Part shown: piece by piece, positions 1-9,826 of the stretch
How positions within the stretch are numbered: position 1 is the stretch's first letter
Layout: every line of letters begins with the position of its first letter
Origin: Candidatus Geothrix odensensis
GTDB lineage: Bacteria > Acidobacteriota > Holophagae > Holophagales > Holophagaceae
Direction: 5' to 3'
Assembly: GCA_016714685.1 (NCBI GenBank)
Contig: JADKCH010000001.1
Span: 558,001-622,000 of the forward strand
Length of the DNA: 64,000 nt
Translations under genes and position numbers: made by a program
Notes under the pieces: model-generated
Told to the model about the DNA's origin: nothing
Databases searched by the model: none
The model's input: the letters and a program-made list of their open reading frames with translations, nothing else

Positions 1-90
1 GTGCCATGGTTGCGGTCCGGTGCCCTGCTCGATGCCATCCTCGAACGCATGGACGGAACCCGCCCCGTCATCCTCGTGGAGGAACCATGA
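1..90 (+). CDS. C-terminal end of an upstream gene (partial)
   Basis: An open frame from the window edge ends in TGA at 88-90, overlapping the ATG of the next gene (ATGA). Only 29 residues are visible, ending VILVEEP. The tight overlap and reading direction suggest it is the upstream member of the bshB1-tilS-ftsH run. Too little is present to assign a family. Confidence 0.6.
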   Translation: MPWLRSGALLDAILERMDGTRPVILVEEP

Positions 91-821
91 GCCCCACTGC
101 CCTCCAAGACGGATGCGACATCCTGGCCATCGGGGCCCATCCCGATGACGTGGAGGTCCACGTGGGCGGGATCCTGGCCCTGGCCTCGGATCGAGGCCTG
201 AAGGCCGCCATCCTCGATCTCACCAGCGGCGACCTCGGTACGCGCGGCACCGCGGAGACACGCCGCCTGGAGGCGATGGAGGCCGCCCGGATCCTCGGCG
301 TGACCAGGCACGTGCTGGACTTCCCCGATGGCCGCTTCACCGAGGAGGAGGCCTACCGGGTGCGGCTCATGACGGAGCTCCGCAGGCTCCGTCCCCGGGT
401 CCTGATCCTGCCAGCACCGGAGGACCGCCATCCCGACCACCGCCGCGCCCACCGCCTCACCCGGGAGGCTGCCTACTACGCGGGATTGAAGAACTACCCC
501 TGCCCCGGTTCCCCGTTCCGGCCCGAGGCCGTGGCCTGGGTCGGTGGCGAGAACCCCGGTCTTCCCGATCTGCTGGTGGATGTCAGCGCCGTGTGGGAGC
601 GCCGCATGGCGGCCTTCGACGCCTTCGGCAGCCAGTTCGACCAGGATCCGTCGCAGCCCGTCACCCGCATCGCGCACCCCGCCTTCCGCCGTGGGGTCCT
701 GGGCCGCGCCATGCACTGGGGCTCGCTGCGCATGTGCGACTGGGCCGAGGCTCTGTGGTGCGAACGCCCTGTTGCAAAGCCTCTGACCAACCTTCTTGCC
801 CGCCTGGAAGAGTCTGAGTGA
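87..821 (+). CDS. bshB1: Bacillithiol biosynthesis deacetylase BshB1-like (LmbE/PIG-L family)
   Basis: Predicted zinc-dependent deacetylase of 244 aa. In bacillithiol synthesis this family removes the acetyl group from GlcNAc-malate to give GlcN-malate in the cytoplasm. The family metal motif HPDDVEVH lies at residues 18-25, and a second His-rich stretch (PEDRHPDHRRAHR) follows in mid-protein, as usual for LmbE-type enzymes. The ATG at 87 overlaps the upstream stop and places the HPDD motif at the normal distance from the N terminus; the frame is open further upstream but that part looks non-coding. The stop overlaps the GTG of tilS. BshB1 rather than another LmbE deacetylase is inferred from overall resemblance; bshA and bshC are not in the window. 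Confidence 0.8.
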   Translation: MSPTALQDGCDILAIGAHPDDVEVHVGGILALASDRGLKAAILDLTSGDLGTRGTAETRRLEAMEAARILGVTRHVLDFPDGRFTEEEAYRVRLMTELRRLRPRVLILPAPEDRHPDHRRAHRLTREAAYYAGLKNYPCPGSPFRPEAVAWVGGENPGLPDLLVDVSAVWERRMAAFDAFGSQFDQDPSQPVTRIAHPAFRRGVLGRAMHWGSLRMCDWAEALWCERPVAKPLTNLLARLEESE

Positions 822-1801
822 ACCGCTTCGAGTCCGACCTCCTCGCGCAGATCCAGCGGCGTGGCGACGGCGTCACGGGCAGGGTGCTGGTGGCCTGCTC
901 GGGCGGGGGCGATTCCGTGGCCCTGCTGCTCCTGCTCTGGACGCTGCGCAAGAGCCTGGGGCTGGACTTGTCGGTGGCCCACGCCGATCACGGCCTGCGG
1001 CCGGAATCCGCGGAGGATGCGGATTTCGTCCGCCAGCTCTGCCGCGCCCTGGACCTCGACCTGGCGGAGGCCAGCCTGGGCGTCCGGGCCCACGCCCAGG
1101 AGCAGGGCATCGGTCTCGAGATGGCCGCCCGGGAGCTGCGCTGGGACTGGCTGCGCCAGGAGGCTGAGCAGGCCGGTGCCGCGGTGGTGGCCACGGGGCA
1201 CACGCTGGATGACCACACTGAGACCGTCTTCATCCGCCTCGCCCGGGGTGGCGGGCTGGGCTGCCTGCACCCCCTGGCGCCACGCCAGGAGCTGCGCTGG
1301 TCCCCGCTGGCGGAGATCCGGCGCGCCGAGCTGCGGGACTACCTGGCCTCGCGGAAGGTTCCCTGGCGGGAGGACGCGAGCAACGGCGAACCCTTCACCC
1401 CGCGCAACCGCTGGCGGCCGCTGCTCGTGGACCTTCGGCAAGAGGCCCCAGGCCTGGACCGGCACCTCTTCGAAACGCACCGCCAGGCGGCGGAGGCGGA
1501 GCGGCTGGCGCGAAGCCTCGTCCTCAGCTGGGAGGGTTCCCGCTGGTTCATCGCGGATGAAGGCATCGTGTTCAAAAAGGGGGGCTGGGACGAGGTGGAA
1601 CTGCGTTGGACGCTGGAATCAGCCTTCCGCCGACTGGGCTGGGCGAGGGAGGCCGACCTGCTCCGGGGCCTCGCGCCCTGGCTGGTCGCGCGGCTCGTCC
1701 AGGGCCGCCAACCCTCGTCCTGGGGGAATTTCCACCTAAACCCTGAACCACTGGCAGGGTATCTGCATCTAAGACAAGGTCCGCTGCCTTCCCGGACCTA
1801 G
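818..1801 (+). CDS. tilS: tRNA(Ile)-lysidine synthase TilS
   Basis: ATP-dependent enzyme that converts C34 of the CAU-anticodon isoleucine tRNA to lysidine, so that it reads AUA. At 327 aa it has the PP-loop ATPase signature SGGGDS at residues 28-33, followed by the typical HADHGLR and TGHTLDDHTETV stretches. The C-terminal region is shorter than in E. coli TilS. The GTG start overlaps the bshB1 stop (GTGA). ftsH follows 44 bp downstream, an order common in bacteria. Confidence 0.93.
   Translation: MNRFESDLLAQIQRRGDGVTGRVLVACSGGGDSVALLLLLWTLRKSLGLDLSVAHADHGLRPESAEDADFVRQLCRALDLDLAEASLGVRAHAQEQGIGLEMAARELRWDWLRQEAEQAGAAVVATGHTLDDHTETVFIRLARGGGLGCLHPLAPRQELRWSPLAEIRRAELRDYLASRKVPWREDASNGEPFTPRNRWRPLLVDLRQEAPGLDRHLFETHRQAAEAERLARSLVLSWEGSRWFIADEGIVFKKGGWDEVELRWTLESAFRRLGWAREADLLRGLAPWLVARLVQGRQPSSWGNFHLNPEPLAGYLHLRQGPLPSRT
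1777..1799 (+). other. Hairpin at the tilS/ftsH junction
   Basis: Seven-base arms AGGTCCG (1777-1783) and CGGACCT (1793-1799) enclose a 9-nt loop and overlap the tilS stop codon. No T-run follows, so it is not a convincing intrinsic terminator. It could be a structure in the ftsH leader. Confidence 0.3.
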
Positions 1802-1845
1802 TAAACTGGAGGGCCACCTGGGCTCCGGCCCCAAGGAGTGACCCT

Positions 1846-3774
<1,929 letters not shown>

Positions 3775-3776
3775 CC

Positions 3777-4589
3777 ATGCTCCCGTTTAATTGGGGACCG
3801 CTCCTGAAGGGCGGTCCCCTTTTCATCGGCATCCTCAATCTAACCCCCGACTCCTTCAGCGATGGCGGCCGGTTCCTGGCGCCGGAAGCGGCCCTGGCGC
3901 AGGCCCGGGCCCTGGTGGCGGCCGGGGCGGGAATGCTGGACCTGGGTGCCGAGAGCACCCGGCCCGGCGCCGCGCCCGTCTCCGCCGCCACCGAGTGGGA
4001 CCGGTTGGAACCCGTCCTGGCCGCCCTCAGGGACCAGCTCCCCGCCACCCCCCTCAGCCTGGACACCCGGCACCCGGAGGTGGCGGCCCGCGGACTGTCT
4101 GCGGGCGTCGCCGTGCTGAACGACGTCACCGGCTTCTCCGACCCCGGCATGCTGGCCCTGGCCTGCGGATCGGCCTGCGGCCTCATCGCCATGCGCAGCC
4201 GCAGGGAAGGTACCGGTTTCCACATGCCACCCTACGATGACCCCGTTCCCAGGGATAGCGAAGTGGCCATCCGGGAGCTGCTCGCCGTCCGGGACCGTCT
4301 CCAGGCAACGGGCATCTCTGAAACCAGGGTGCTGCTCGATCCGGGATTCGGATTCGGCACCACCTTCCTGGAGGATGCGGCCTTGTGGGAGGCCCTGCCC
4401 CGCCTGCCGGAAGCCCTGGCATGGCCGGTGCAGCGGTTCTGCCTTGGCGTCTCCCGTAAGCGCTTCCTGGCCGCCCGCGCGGGAACGCCGAACCTGCCGC
4501 CGGACCAGCGCGATGGGCTCACGGCCGCAGCCCACACCGAGGCGAGACGCTGGGACTACAGGGTCTTCAGAACCCACGCCATCGGGTAA
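3777..4589 (+). CDS. folP: Dihydropteroate synthase FolP
   Basis: Condenses p-aminobenzoate with 6-hydroxymethyl-dihydropterin pyrophosphate in folate synthesis. The 270-aa protein carries both family signatures near the N terminus, GILNLTPDSFSDGG and LDLGAESTRPGA, and a late GVSRKRF motif that contributes to substrate binding. The start is either ATG 3777 or GTG 3771, which overlaps the ftsH stop; neither has a clear Shine-Dalgarno sequence. A strong terminator-like hairpin lies inside the first 15 codons (separate entry). glmM follows after about 80 bp. Confidence 0.95.
   Translation: MLPFNWGPLLKGGPLFIGILNLTPDSFSDGGRFLAPEAALAQARALVAAGAGMLDLGAESTRPGAAPVSAATEWDRLEPVLAALRDQLPATPLSLDTRHPEVAARGLSAGVAVLNDVTGFSDPGMLALACGSACGLIAMRSRREGTGFHMPPYDDPVPRDSEVAIRELLAVRDRLQATGISETRVLLDPGFGFGTTFLEDAALWEALPRLPEALAWPVQRFCLGVSRKRFLAARAGTPNLPPDQRDGLTAAAHTEARRWDYRVFRTHAIG
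3793..3823 (+). terminator. Terminator-like hairpin inside the 5' end of folP
   Basis: A perfect 9-bp stem GGGGACCGC (3793-3801) / GCGGTCCCC (3811-3819) with a 9-nt loop is followed by TTTT (3820-3823). It has the form of an intrinsic terminator placed 19-49 nt after the ftsH stop but within the folP reading frame. It could end part of the ftsH transcripts and so lower folP-glmM expression, or it could fall there by chance from the codons used. Confidence 0.5.
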
Positions 4590-4672
4590 CCTTGCCTCAT
4601 GAGCATGAAGCACGAGCGAAGTGCCAATTTGGCGAAGCCGAAGCCCGAAGGGCGCGGCACAGGAGGTGCCGC

Positions 4673-5992
4673 GTGAGTCTCCGCTACTTCGGCACTGATG
4701 GCATTCGAGGGGTCGCCCTGCGCTCTCCGCTCACGCTGGAGGAGGTGACCCGCTGGGGCGCCGCCTGGGCCCAGGTGGCGCGCACGGCGGGCGTCCGGCG
4801 GCTGGTGGTCGGGTGGGATCCCCGCGCCAGCTCCGGCCCCATGTCCGAGGCCTTCATCCTGGGCGTGGGCCTGGGGCTCAAGGTGCTGGTGCTCGGCATG
4901 GCCCCGACGCCCGCGGTCGCCTGGAATGTGGCGAGAATGAGTGCCGGTGGCGAGAAGACCTGGGGTCTCATGATCTCCGCCAGCCACAATCCCCCGGAGG
5001 ACAACGGCCTCAAGGGCTTCAACGAGCTCGGCGAGAAGCTCGAGGAGGACCAGGAGCGGGCCATCGAGGCGGCCTTCGCTGAGCTCGCCGAACCCACGAC
5101 GATCTCCGTGCCACCAGCCCGCCTGGAGCTACCGCCCTACCTGGACCACCTCGAAGGCATCACCCTGCCCCCAGGCTTCCGCCTGGTCATCGACTGCGCC
5201 CACGGCGCCACGGCAGAGGCCGCCCTGGAGCTCTTCCGTGGCGGCGACATCCACTGGCTCGGCATCCCCGCGGATGGCCCGAACATCAACGTGGGGGTCG
5301 GCTCCACCCACCTGGAGGCCCTGGCGGCCACCGTGACGGCACGAAGCGCCGACCTGGGCATCGCCTTCGACGGCGACGGCGACCGCTGCCTGATGGTGGA
5401 TGGCGCGGGCCGCGTGGTGGACGGGGACCAGATGGTCTGGCTCCTGGCGCAGGATCGCCTGGCCTGCGGCGACGCCCCACCGGGCGTCGTCGGCACGCTG
5501 ATGACCAATGGCGGTCTGGCCCAGGCCCTGCACCACGCAGGGATCCCCTTTGTGCGAACGGCAGTCGGCGACAAGTTCCTGCTGCGCGAGATGGCGAAGC
5601 GCGGCTGGGATCTGGCGGCGGAGGCCTCGGGCCACCTCATCCAGAAGCGCGTGGGGCCCAGCGGGGACGGGCTCGCGGCGGGACTGTCCATCCTCCGCGC
5701 CCTGCTCCACCGAACCCCAGAGCACCGCTGGGACTGGACCTTCCGGCCCTGGCCCCAGCGGCTCGTCAACCTGGTGGCCCGGGACCGGAAGGCCGTGGAA
5801 GCCTGCCATGAACTCGGCGCCGCCACCGCCGCCATCGACGCCCGCTGGGGCGACGGTGTTCGCCAGGTCATCCGCTGGTCCGGCACGGAACCCAAGCTCC
5901 GCCTCATGGTGGAGGCCCAGGAGGCCGCCTGGGTGGACCAGGCCCTCCTTGAACTCGAAGCCGCGGCGCGGCGCGACCTGACCCTCGCCTGA
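4673..5992 (+). CDS. glmM: Phosphoglucosamine mutase GlmM
   Basis: Interconverts glucosamine-6-phosphate and glucosamine-1-phosphate on the way to UDP-GlcNAc for peptidoglycan and LPS. The 439-aa protein has the N-terminal FGTDGIRG signature, the phosphorylated serine in ISASHNP (Ser about 104), the metal-binding FDGDGDR loop and the C-terminal RWSGTEPK phosphate-binding segment. The GTG at 4673 is preferred because AGGAGG (4661-4666) lies 6 nt upstream and it gives the normal N terminus. The frame is open to 4592, but that extension looks non-coding. Confidence 0.95.
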   Translation: MSLRYFGTDGIRGVALRSPLTLEEVTRWGAAWAQVARTAGVRRLVVGWDPRASSGPMSEAFILGVGLGLKVLVLGMAPTPAVAWNVARMSAGGEKTWGLMISASHNPPEDNGLKGFNELGEKLEEDQERAIEAAFAELAEPTTISVPPARLELPPYLDHLEGITLPPGFRLVIDCAHGATAEAALELFRGGDIHWLGIPADGPNINVGVGSTHLEALAATVTARSADLGIAFDGDGDRCLMVDGAGRVVDGDQMVWLLAQDRLACGDAPPGVVGTLMTNGGLAQALHHAGIPFVRTAVGDKFLLREMAKRGWDLAAEASGHLIQKRVGPSGDGLAAGLSILRALLHRTPEHRWDWTFRPWPQRLVNLVARDRKAVEACHELGAATAAIDARWGDGVRQVIRWSGTEPKLRLMVEAQEAAWVDQALLELEAAARRDLTLA

Positions 5993-5993
5993 C

Positions 5994-7109
5994 ATGGCCG
6001 CCGACGTCCGCCGTCCCGTCGACCGCTGGCTGGTGTTCTTCGCCCTGGCCCTGGTGGCCGTGGGCATGGTCTGGATCTATTCCGCCTCGGCCATCAAGGC
6101 CTCCCAGAACCACGCCGCGGCCACGGCCTTCCTCACGCGCCAGCTCCTGGGCGGAGGCATCGGCATCGCCTTCATGCTGGCCCTCTCCCAGGTCGACCTC
6201 GCGGCCCTGCAGGATCACCACCGCCCCTTGATGGTGGCCTACTTCGTCATCCTCGCCCTGCTCGTCGCAGTCCTCTTCTTCGGTCCCAAGATCAATGGGG
6301 CCCACCGCTGGATCCGGCTCGGCCCGGCGAGCCTCCAGCCTTCGGAGTTCTTCAAGCCACTCTCCGTGCTCATCGTCGCCTCATGGATGGTCCGCCACCG
6401 CGAGGCCTGGACGAACCGGCGGAACGCCCTCCCGAAGCTGCTGGGCCTGGCCGGCGTTCTCCTCCTCCCCCTCGCCCTCATCCTCCGGGAGCCCGATTTC
6501 GGCACCACCTTCCTCATCGTCTTCGTGGCCCTGCTGGTGGTGTTCCTGGGCGGGGCTCCGAAATGGATCTTCGCGGTGGCCATCCCCGTCCTTGGTGCGC
6601 TGGGCACCGCTTTCGTGGTGCTGTCCCCCTACCGTCTGGCCCGCGTCACCAGCTTCCTGAATCCGGCAGCCGACCCCCTCGGCAAGGGCCACCAGGCCCT
6701 GCAGAGCCTAGTGGCCGTGGGCAACGGCGGTTTCATGGGCGTTGGGCTGGGCGGTGGCAAGCAGAAGCTGTTCTTCCTGCCAGAGGCCCACACCGACTTC
6801 ATCTATGCCGTCATCGCCGAGGAGGCGGGACTCATCGGAACCGTGGCCATCCTGGCCTTGTTCATCGCCATTCTGTGGCGCGGCTACCGCATCGCCCGGC
6901 GGGTCGGCGACGGCTTCCTGAAGCTCTGCGCCATGGGGTTCGTGCTCCTCCTGGTGACACAGGCCCTCATGAACATGAGCGTGGTGCTCTCGCTGGCGCC
7001 GAACAAGGGCATCCCCCTGCCCTTCATCTCCTTCGGCCCGAACAGCCTCATCACCAGCCTCATCTGCCTCGGGCTGCTGCTCTCCATCAGCAAGGACGTC
7101 TCAGCCTAG
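5994..7109 (+). CDS. ftsW: SEDS-family peptidoglycan polymerase, FtsW/RodA type (FtsW favoured)
   Basis: Polytopic membrane protein of 371 aa in the shape/elongation/division/sporulation family, which polymerises lipid II into glycan strands. About ten hydrophobic segments are visible. Conserved features include LQPSEFFKP, LPEAHTDFIYAVIAEE and the C-terminal GIPLPFISFG. The PEAHTDFI version is closer to FtsW than to RodA, but no division-cluster genes are adjacent, so RodA remains possible. It starts 1 nt after the glmM stop, and its 3' end overlaps the opposing gene by 9 bp. Confidence 0.85.
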   Translation: MAADVRRPVDRWLVFFALALVAVGMVWIYSASAIKASQNHAAATAFLTRQLLGGGIGIAFMLALSQVDLAALQDHHRPLMVAYFVILALLVAVLFFGPKINGAHRWIRLGPASLQPSEFFKPLSVLIVASWMVRHREAWTNRRNALPKLLGLAGVLLLPLALILREPDFGTTFLIVFVALLVVFLGGAPKWIFAVAIPVLGALGTAFVVLSPYRLARVTSFLNPAADPLGKGHQALQSLVAVGNGGFMGVGLGGGKQKLFFLPEAHTDFIYAVIAEEAGLIGTVAILALFIAILWRGYRIARRVGDGFLKLCAMGFVLLLVTQALMNMSVVLSLAPNKGIPLPFISFGPNSLITSLICLGLLLSISKDVSA

Positions 7110-8216
7110 GATGGTGGGCTCGTCATCGTCCTCGTCTACCAGGACGATGTTGGAGCCGCCACCCAGCAGCACGGCATCTTCGTACATGTTCTTCAGCTTG
7201 GGCTCGAAGCGGTCCGCCTGGCCAAGGCGCGGATCCGGGTCGTAATCCACGCCGGTGCGGACGAGCCCCGTGATGTCGGCCGGCTCCAAGCCAAGGACCG
7301 CGCCGAGCAGCTTGAGGGGATTGACCGCCAGGTGTGGCCCCATGCGAGTGGTGAAATCGAGTCCCGCGTCGGTCCACCGCATGTCGGGAATGACCCTCCG
7401 AAGGTCCAGGGGCGTCTCGGATTTCCCGGGACCCCGCTCCCACGGCCAGGTGCTCGCCTGCAGGAACGCAGCCGTCCCCGCCTCTGCGCGGGTTCGGAGC
7501 CCAGGGTCCACCTTCCAGGTCCAGCGCGAGAGCCGCGCCAGTTCGGAGGGCGCGGTGGCATACCCCGGCAAGGACATCCACTGTTCGATCCGCAATCCCT
7601 CGGGAAGGCGCCCATTCAGTCTGGTGATCAACTCTGCGGAATCCTCCGGCGGTTCCCGCTTCAGGACGGCGTCCATGGGTTCGCAGCGACTCCCGAGACC
7701 CGCTGCCAGGGGAAGCCCGCTGGTCAGGAGCGGTCGGGGCCGCTTCCCCAGATCCAGGGCCAGCACCAGTCCCTCCAGGCGGAAGGCCTGCAGGAACAAG
7801 GCGTGGAGATCTCCATCGTCGAAGTCGAGGGCCCCTGTTTCCTTCGCATAGTTGAACCGGATCAGGGTCCGGCGAGTGTCCAGCTGCCAGCGGGCCGCCC
7901 GCCGCTGTTGCTCCGCGGCCGCGAGCGGAGCGAGCCGGAGGGCCAGAGTCTTGGCCGCCTCTTGATTTTCAGTCTCTGGGCGCAGGGACCTGACCCGCTC
8001 ACTGGCCTCTTCCGCCAAGCCGGCAGCACGAACCGCCGCCAGCACTGGCTCAAGGTCGGCGGCGGTGCCACCTTTAATGAATGTTCGGAGCGCTTGCAGG
8101 CAGGCGGGTTCCCTGTTCGGACCGAGGGTCTCCATGCGCTCCAGCGCGGATTGCAAGCGGCCTCTCCGGGCCAGGGCCGCGGCCGGAATGACGGGAGGAG
8201 TCGGTCGATTGCTCAC
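7101..8216 (-). CDS. Stand-alone DUF2344 (radical-SAM-linked, TIGR03936-type) protein
   Basis: 371 aa. The region from IRFNYAKETGALDFDDGDLH through PRPLLTSGLPLAAGLGSRCE to LPEGLRIEQW resembles the DUF2344 domain usually found fused to, or next to, a B12-binding radical SAM protein. Here there is no radical SAM gene beside it. An Ala/Arg-rich helical N-terminal part precedes the domain and the C terminus is acidic (DEDDDE). The GTG at 8216 (VSNRPT) is favoured; the frame is open to 8402 but that extension is compositionally unlike protein. The function is unknown, and the family link is by pattern only. Confidence 0.65.
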   Translation of the reverse strand: MSNRPTPPVIPAAALARRGRLQSALERMETLGPNREPACLQALRTFIKGGTAADLEPVLAAVRAAGLAEEASERVRSLRPETENQEAAKTLALRLAPLAAAEQQRRAARWQLDTRRTLIRFNYAKETGALDFDDGDLHALFLQAFRLEGLVLALDLGKRPRPLLTSGLPLAAGLGSRCEPMDAVLKREPPEDSAELITRLNGRLPEGLRIEQWMSLPGYATAPSELARLSRWTWKVDPGLRTRAEAGTAAFLQASTWPWERGPGKSETPLDLRRVIPDMRWTDAGLDFTTRMGPHLAVNPLKLLGAVLGLEPADITGLVRTGVDYDPDPRLGQADRFEPKLKNMYEDAVLLGGGSNIVLVDEDDDEPTILG

Positions 8217-8512
8217 GTCTTCAGCATAGTGGTGACCTGCGGGCATGGGACAGGAACCCGCCTCCCCCACTCTGCAGAAACCGCGCCGAGGCTCCTGATG
8301 GACAACCCGGCTCGGCAGCGATTTCCACATCCACTGTGGGAAGTGGCTGAGTGATTCCCGGGAATTCCTTTCAGCACAAGCCACTTGAGTCTCTGCCCAC
8401 ATTTGGCAGCAGGCCCGCGGTACAACTCCGGGTTGACAACTGTCCGTGAGTTCGTTCCATCTTCCATGTTTTGCGTTCCTGCCAAGGTCGCGGCAAGCTG
8501 TACTTCGACGCC
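8217..8512. other. Intergenic region between divergent genes
   Basis: 296 bp with no convincing gene. It contains TTGACA at 8433-8438 and a weak -10 match 17 nt later (TCCATC, 8456-8461) pointing toward the Kdo kinase-like gene. Nothing else was recognised. Confidence 0.4.
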
Positions 8513-9223
8513 ATGATCCACGACCCGTACATCATCCCCCCCCTTCCGCCTCAGTGGCCCTTCGAGCCAGGCCTGCCCCTCCGGCCGCTCGGATGCCGCC
8601 TCAACCTGGATCTGCCTGGCATGGGTGGAGGCTGGCGCGTCTGCACACCAGGGGGCATCGTCCCTGCTGGCGACCCCGTCCCGCTCTCCGGCGCCTTCGG
8701 CCGGGGCGGCATCCTCCGCGTGGGTGACCTCGTCCTCCGGCCCTACCGCCGCGGCGGTCTGCTGCGCCACGTCAACGAGCGGACCTACCGCACCCACCTC
8801 CGGTTCGCCGCCGAGCATGCCATCCACCGCGGCCTGTGGGAGGCGGGCTTCCCCACCGTGGAGCCGGTGGGCTACGCGTGGCGGCCCAGGGCCCTCGGCG
8901 TGGAGGGCGTGCTGATCACCCGGCTGGCCCAGGGGGAACCCTGGCCGCGGCGATGGGAGCTCAGCACGGAGCGCGGCGCCGACATCCGCCGCCTCATCGG
9001 TTCGCTCTGCGACTGGGGCCTCTGGTCTCCCGATCTGAACGCCACGAACGTGATCCTGCCGCCTTCGGGAGGCGCCCTGCTGCTCGACTGGGACCGGGCC
9101 CGCTTCGAGCACGCCGGACACGATCTCTGGTCCCGCTACCGGGCTAGGCTTGAGCGCAGCCTCCGCAAGCTTGGCGCCCCGCCTGAGGCCCTTGCGGTCA
9201 TGGCAGCTGCACCGCATCCGTGA
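8513..9223 (+). CDS. Lipopolysaccharide kinase, Kdo kinase (KdkA/WaaP-like) family
   Basis: 236 aa and related to 3-deoxy-D-manno-octulosonate kinases, which phosphorylate the Kdo of LPS at the inner membrane. It has the glycine-rich GRGGILRVGDLVLRPYRRGG segment typical of the family. The protein-kinase-like catalytic sequence is WSPDLNATNVIL, with the metal aspartate in LLLDWDRAR. The start is uncertain: ATG 8513 lacks a clear ribosome site, and TTG 8471 is also in frame. Its last 26 bp overlap the convergent cyclophilin gene. Nearby genes are not LPS genes, so the substrate is inferred from the family only. Confidence 0.75.
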   Translation: MIHDPYIIPPLPPQWPFEPGLPLRPLGCRLNLDLPGMGGGWRVCTPGGIVPAGDPVPLSGAFGRGGILRVGDLVLRPYRRGGLLRHVNERTYRTHLRFAAEHAIHRGLWEAGFPTVEPVGYAWRPRALGVEGVLITRLAQGEPWPRRWELSTERGADIRRLIGSLCDWGLWSPDLNATNVILPPSGGALLLDWDRARFEHAGHDLWSRYRARLERSLRKLGAPPEALAVMAAAPHP

Positions 9224-9776
9224 TGATTACGGGCTTCACGGGAAGATTCAGGAAGTCGCTGCGCTTGTTGCTGGTCTTGACGGCCTTGATGCGGTCCACC
9301 ACGTCCATGCCCTGGACGACCTTGCCGAACACGCAGTAGCCCCAGGTCTTGTCGTTGGTCTTGCCCTTGAAATCCAGCGCGGGATTGTCCACCACGTTGA
9401 TGAAGAACTCCGCGGCCGCGCTGTGGGGGTCCGGCGTGCGCGCCATGGCCACGGTGCCGCGCTTGTTCTTTAGGCCCGCGGCTGCGGAACGGTCGGCTTC
9501 ATTGGGGATCGAGGCGTCGGTGCGCTTCTTCCCCAGGTAGTCCACATAGCCGCCGCCCTGGATCATGAACCCGGGAATGACGCGGTGGAAGATGGTCCCT
9601 TTGTACTGCCCCTTCTTCACGTATTTGAGGAAGTTCTCCACGGTCTTCGGCGCCACGTCGGGCTCCAGCTCCATCACGATGACGCCCAGGTTCGTGGTCA
9701 GCTTGACCTTCGGCTTGGCGGCGGCACCGAGATCGAGTGTGGCGAGGAGCAGCAGGGCGGCGATCAGGGGGCGCAT
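9198..9776 (-). CDS. Peptidylprolyl isomerase, cyclophilin type, exported
   Basis: 192-aa cyclophilin that catalyses proline cis-trans isomerisation during protein folding. A cleavable signal peptide (MRPLIAALLLLATLDLGAAA) directs it to the periplasm. The core contains the active-site arginine in FHRVIPGFMIQGG, then TVAMART and the AAAEFFINVVDN stretch. The ATG at 9776 has GGAG at good spacing. It is the last gene of the minus-strand run that begins with fliO, and its 3' end overlaps the opposite gene by 26 bp. Confidence 0.92.
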   Translation of the reverse strand: MRPLIAALLLLATLDLGAAAKPKVKLTTNLGVIVMELEPDVAPKTVENFLKYVKKGQYKGTIFHRVIPGFMIQGGGYVDYLGKKRTDASIPNEADRSAAAGLKNKRGTVAMARTPDPHSAAAEFFINVVDNPALDFKGKTNDKTWGYCVFGKVVQGMDVVDRIKAVKTSNKRSDFLNLPVKPVIITDAVQLP

Positions 9777-9826
9777 CAGGATCTCCGTTGGGGGGAAGTC
9801 CCAGCATACCCGGACCTGATTCCGGC

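Noticed and set aside
4592..4672. N-terminal extension of GlmM
   Set aside because: The extension lacks family similarity, and GTG 4673 has an excellent AGGAGG site and gives the standard N terminus.
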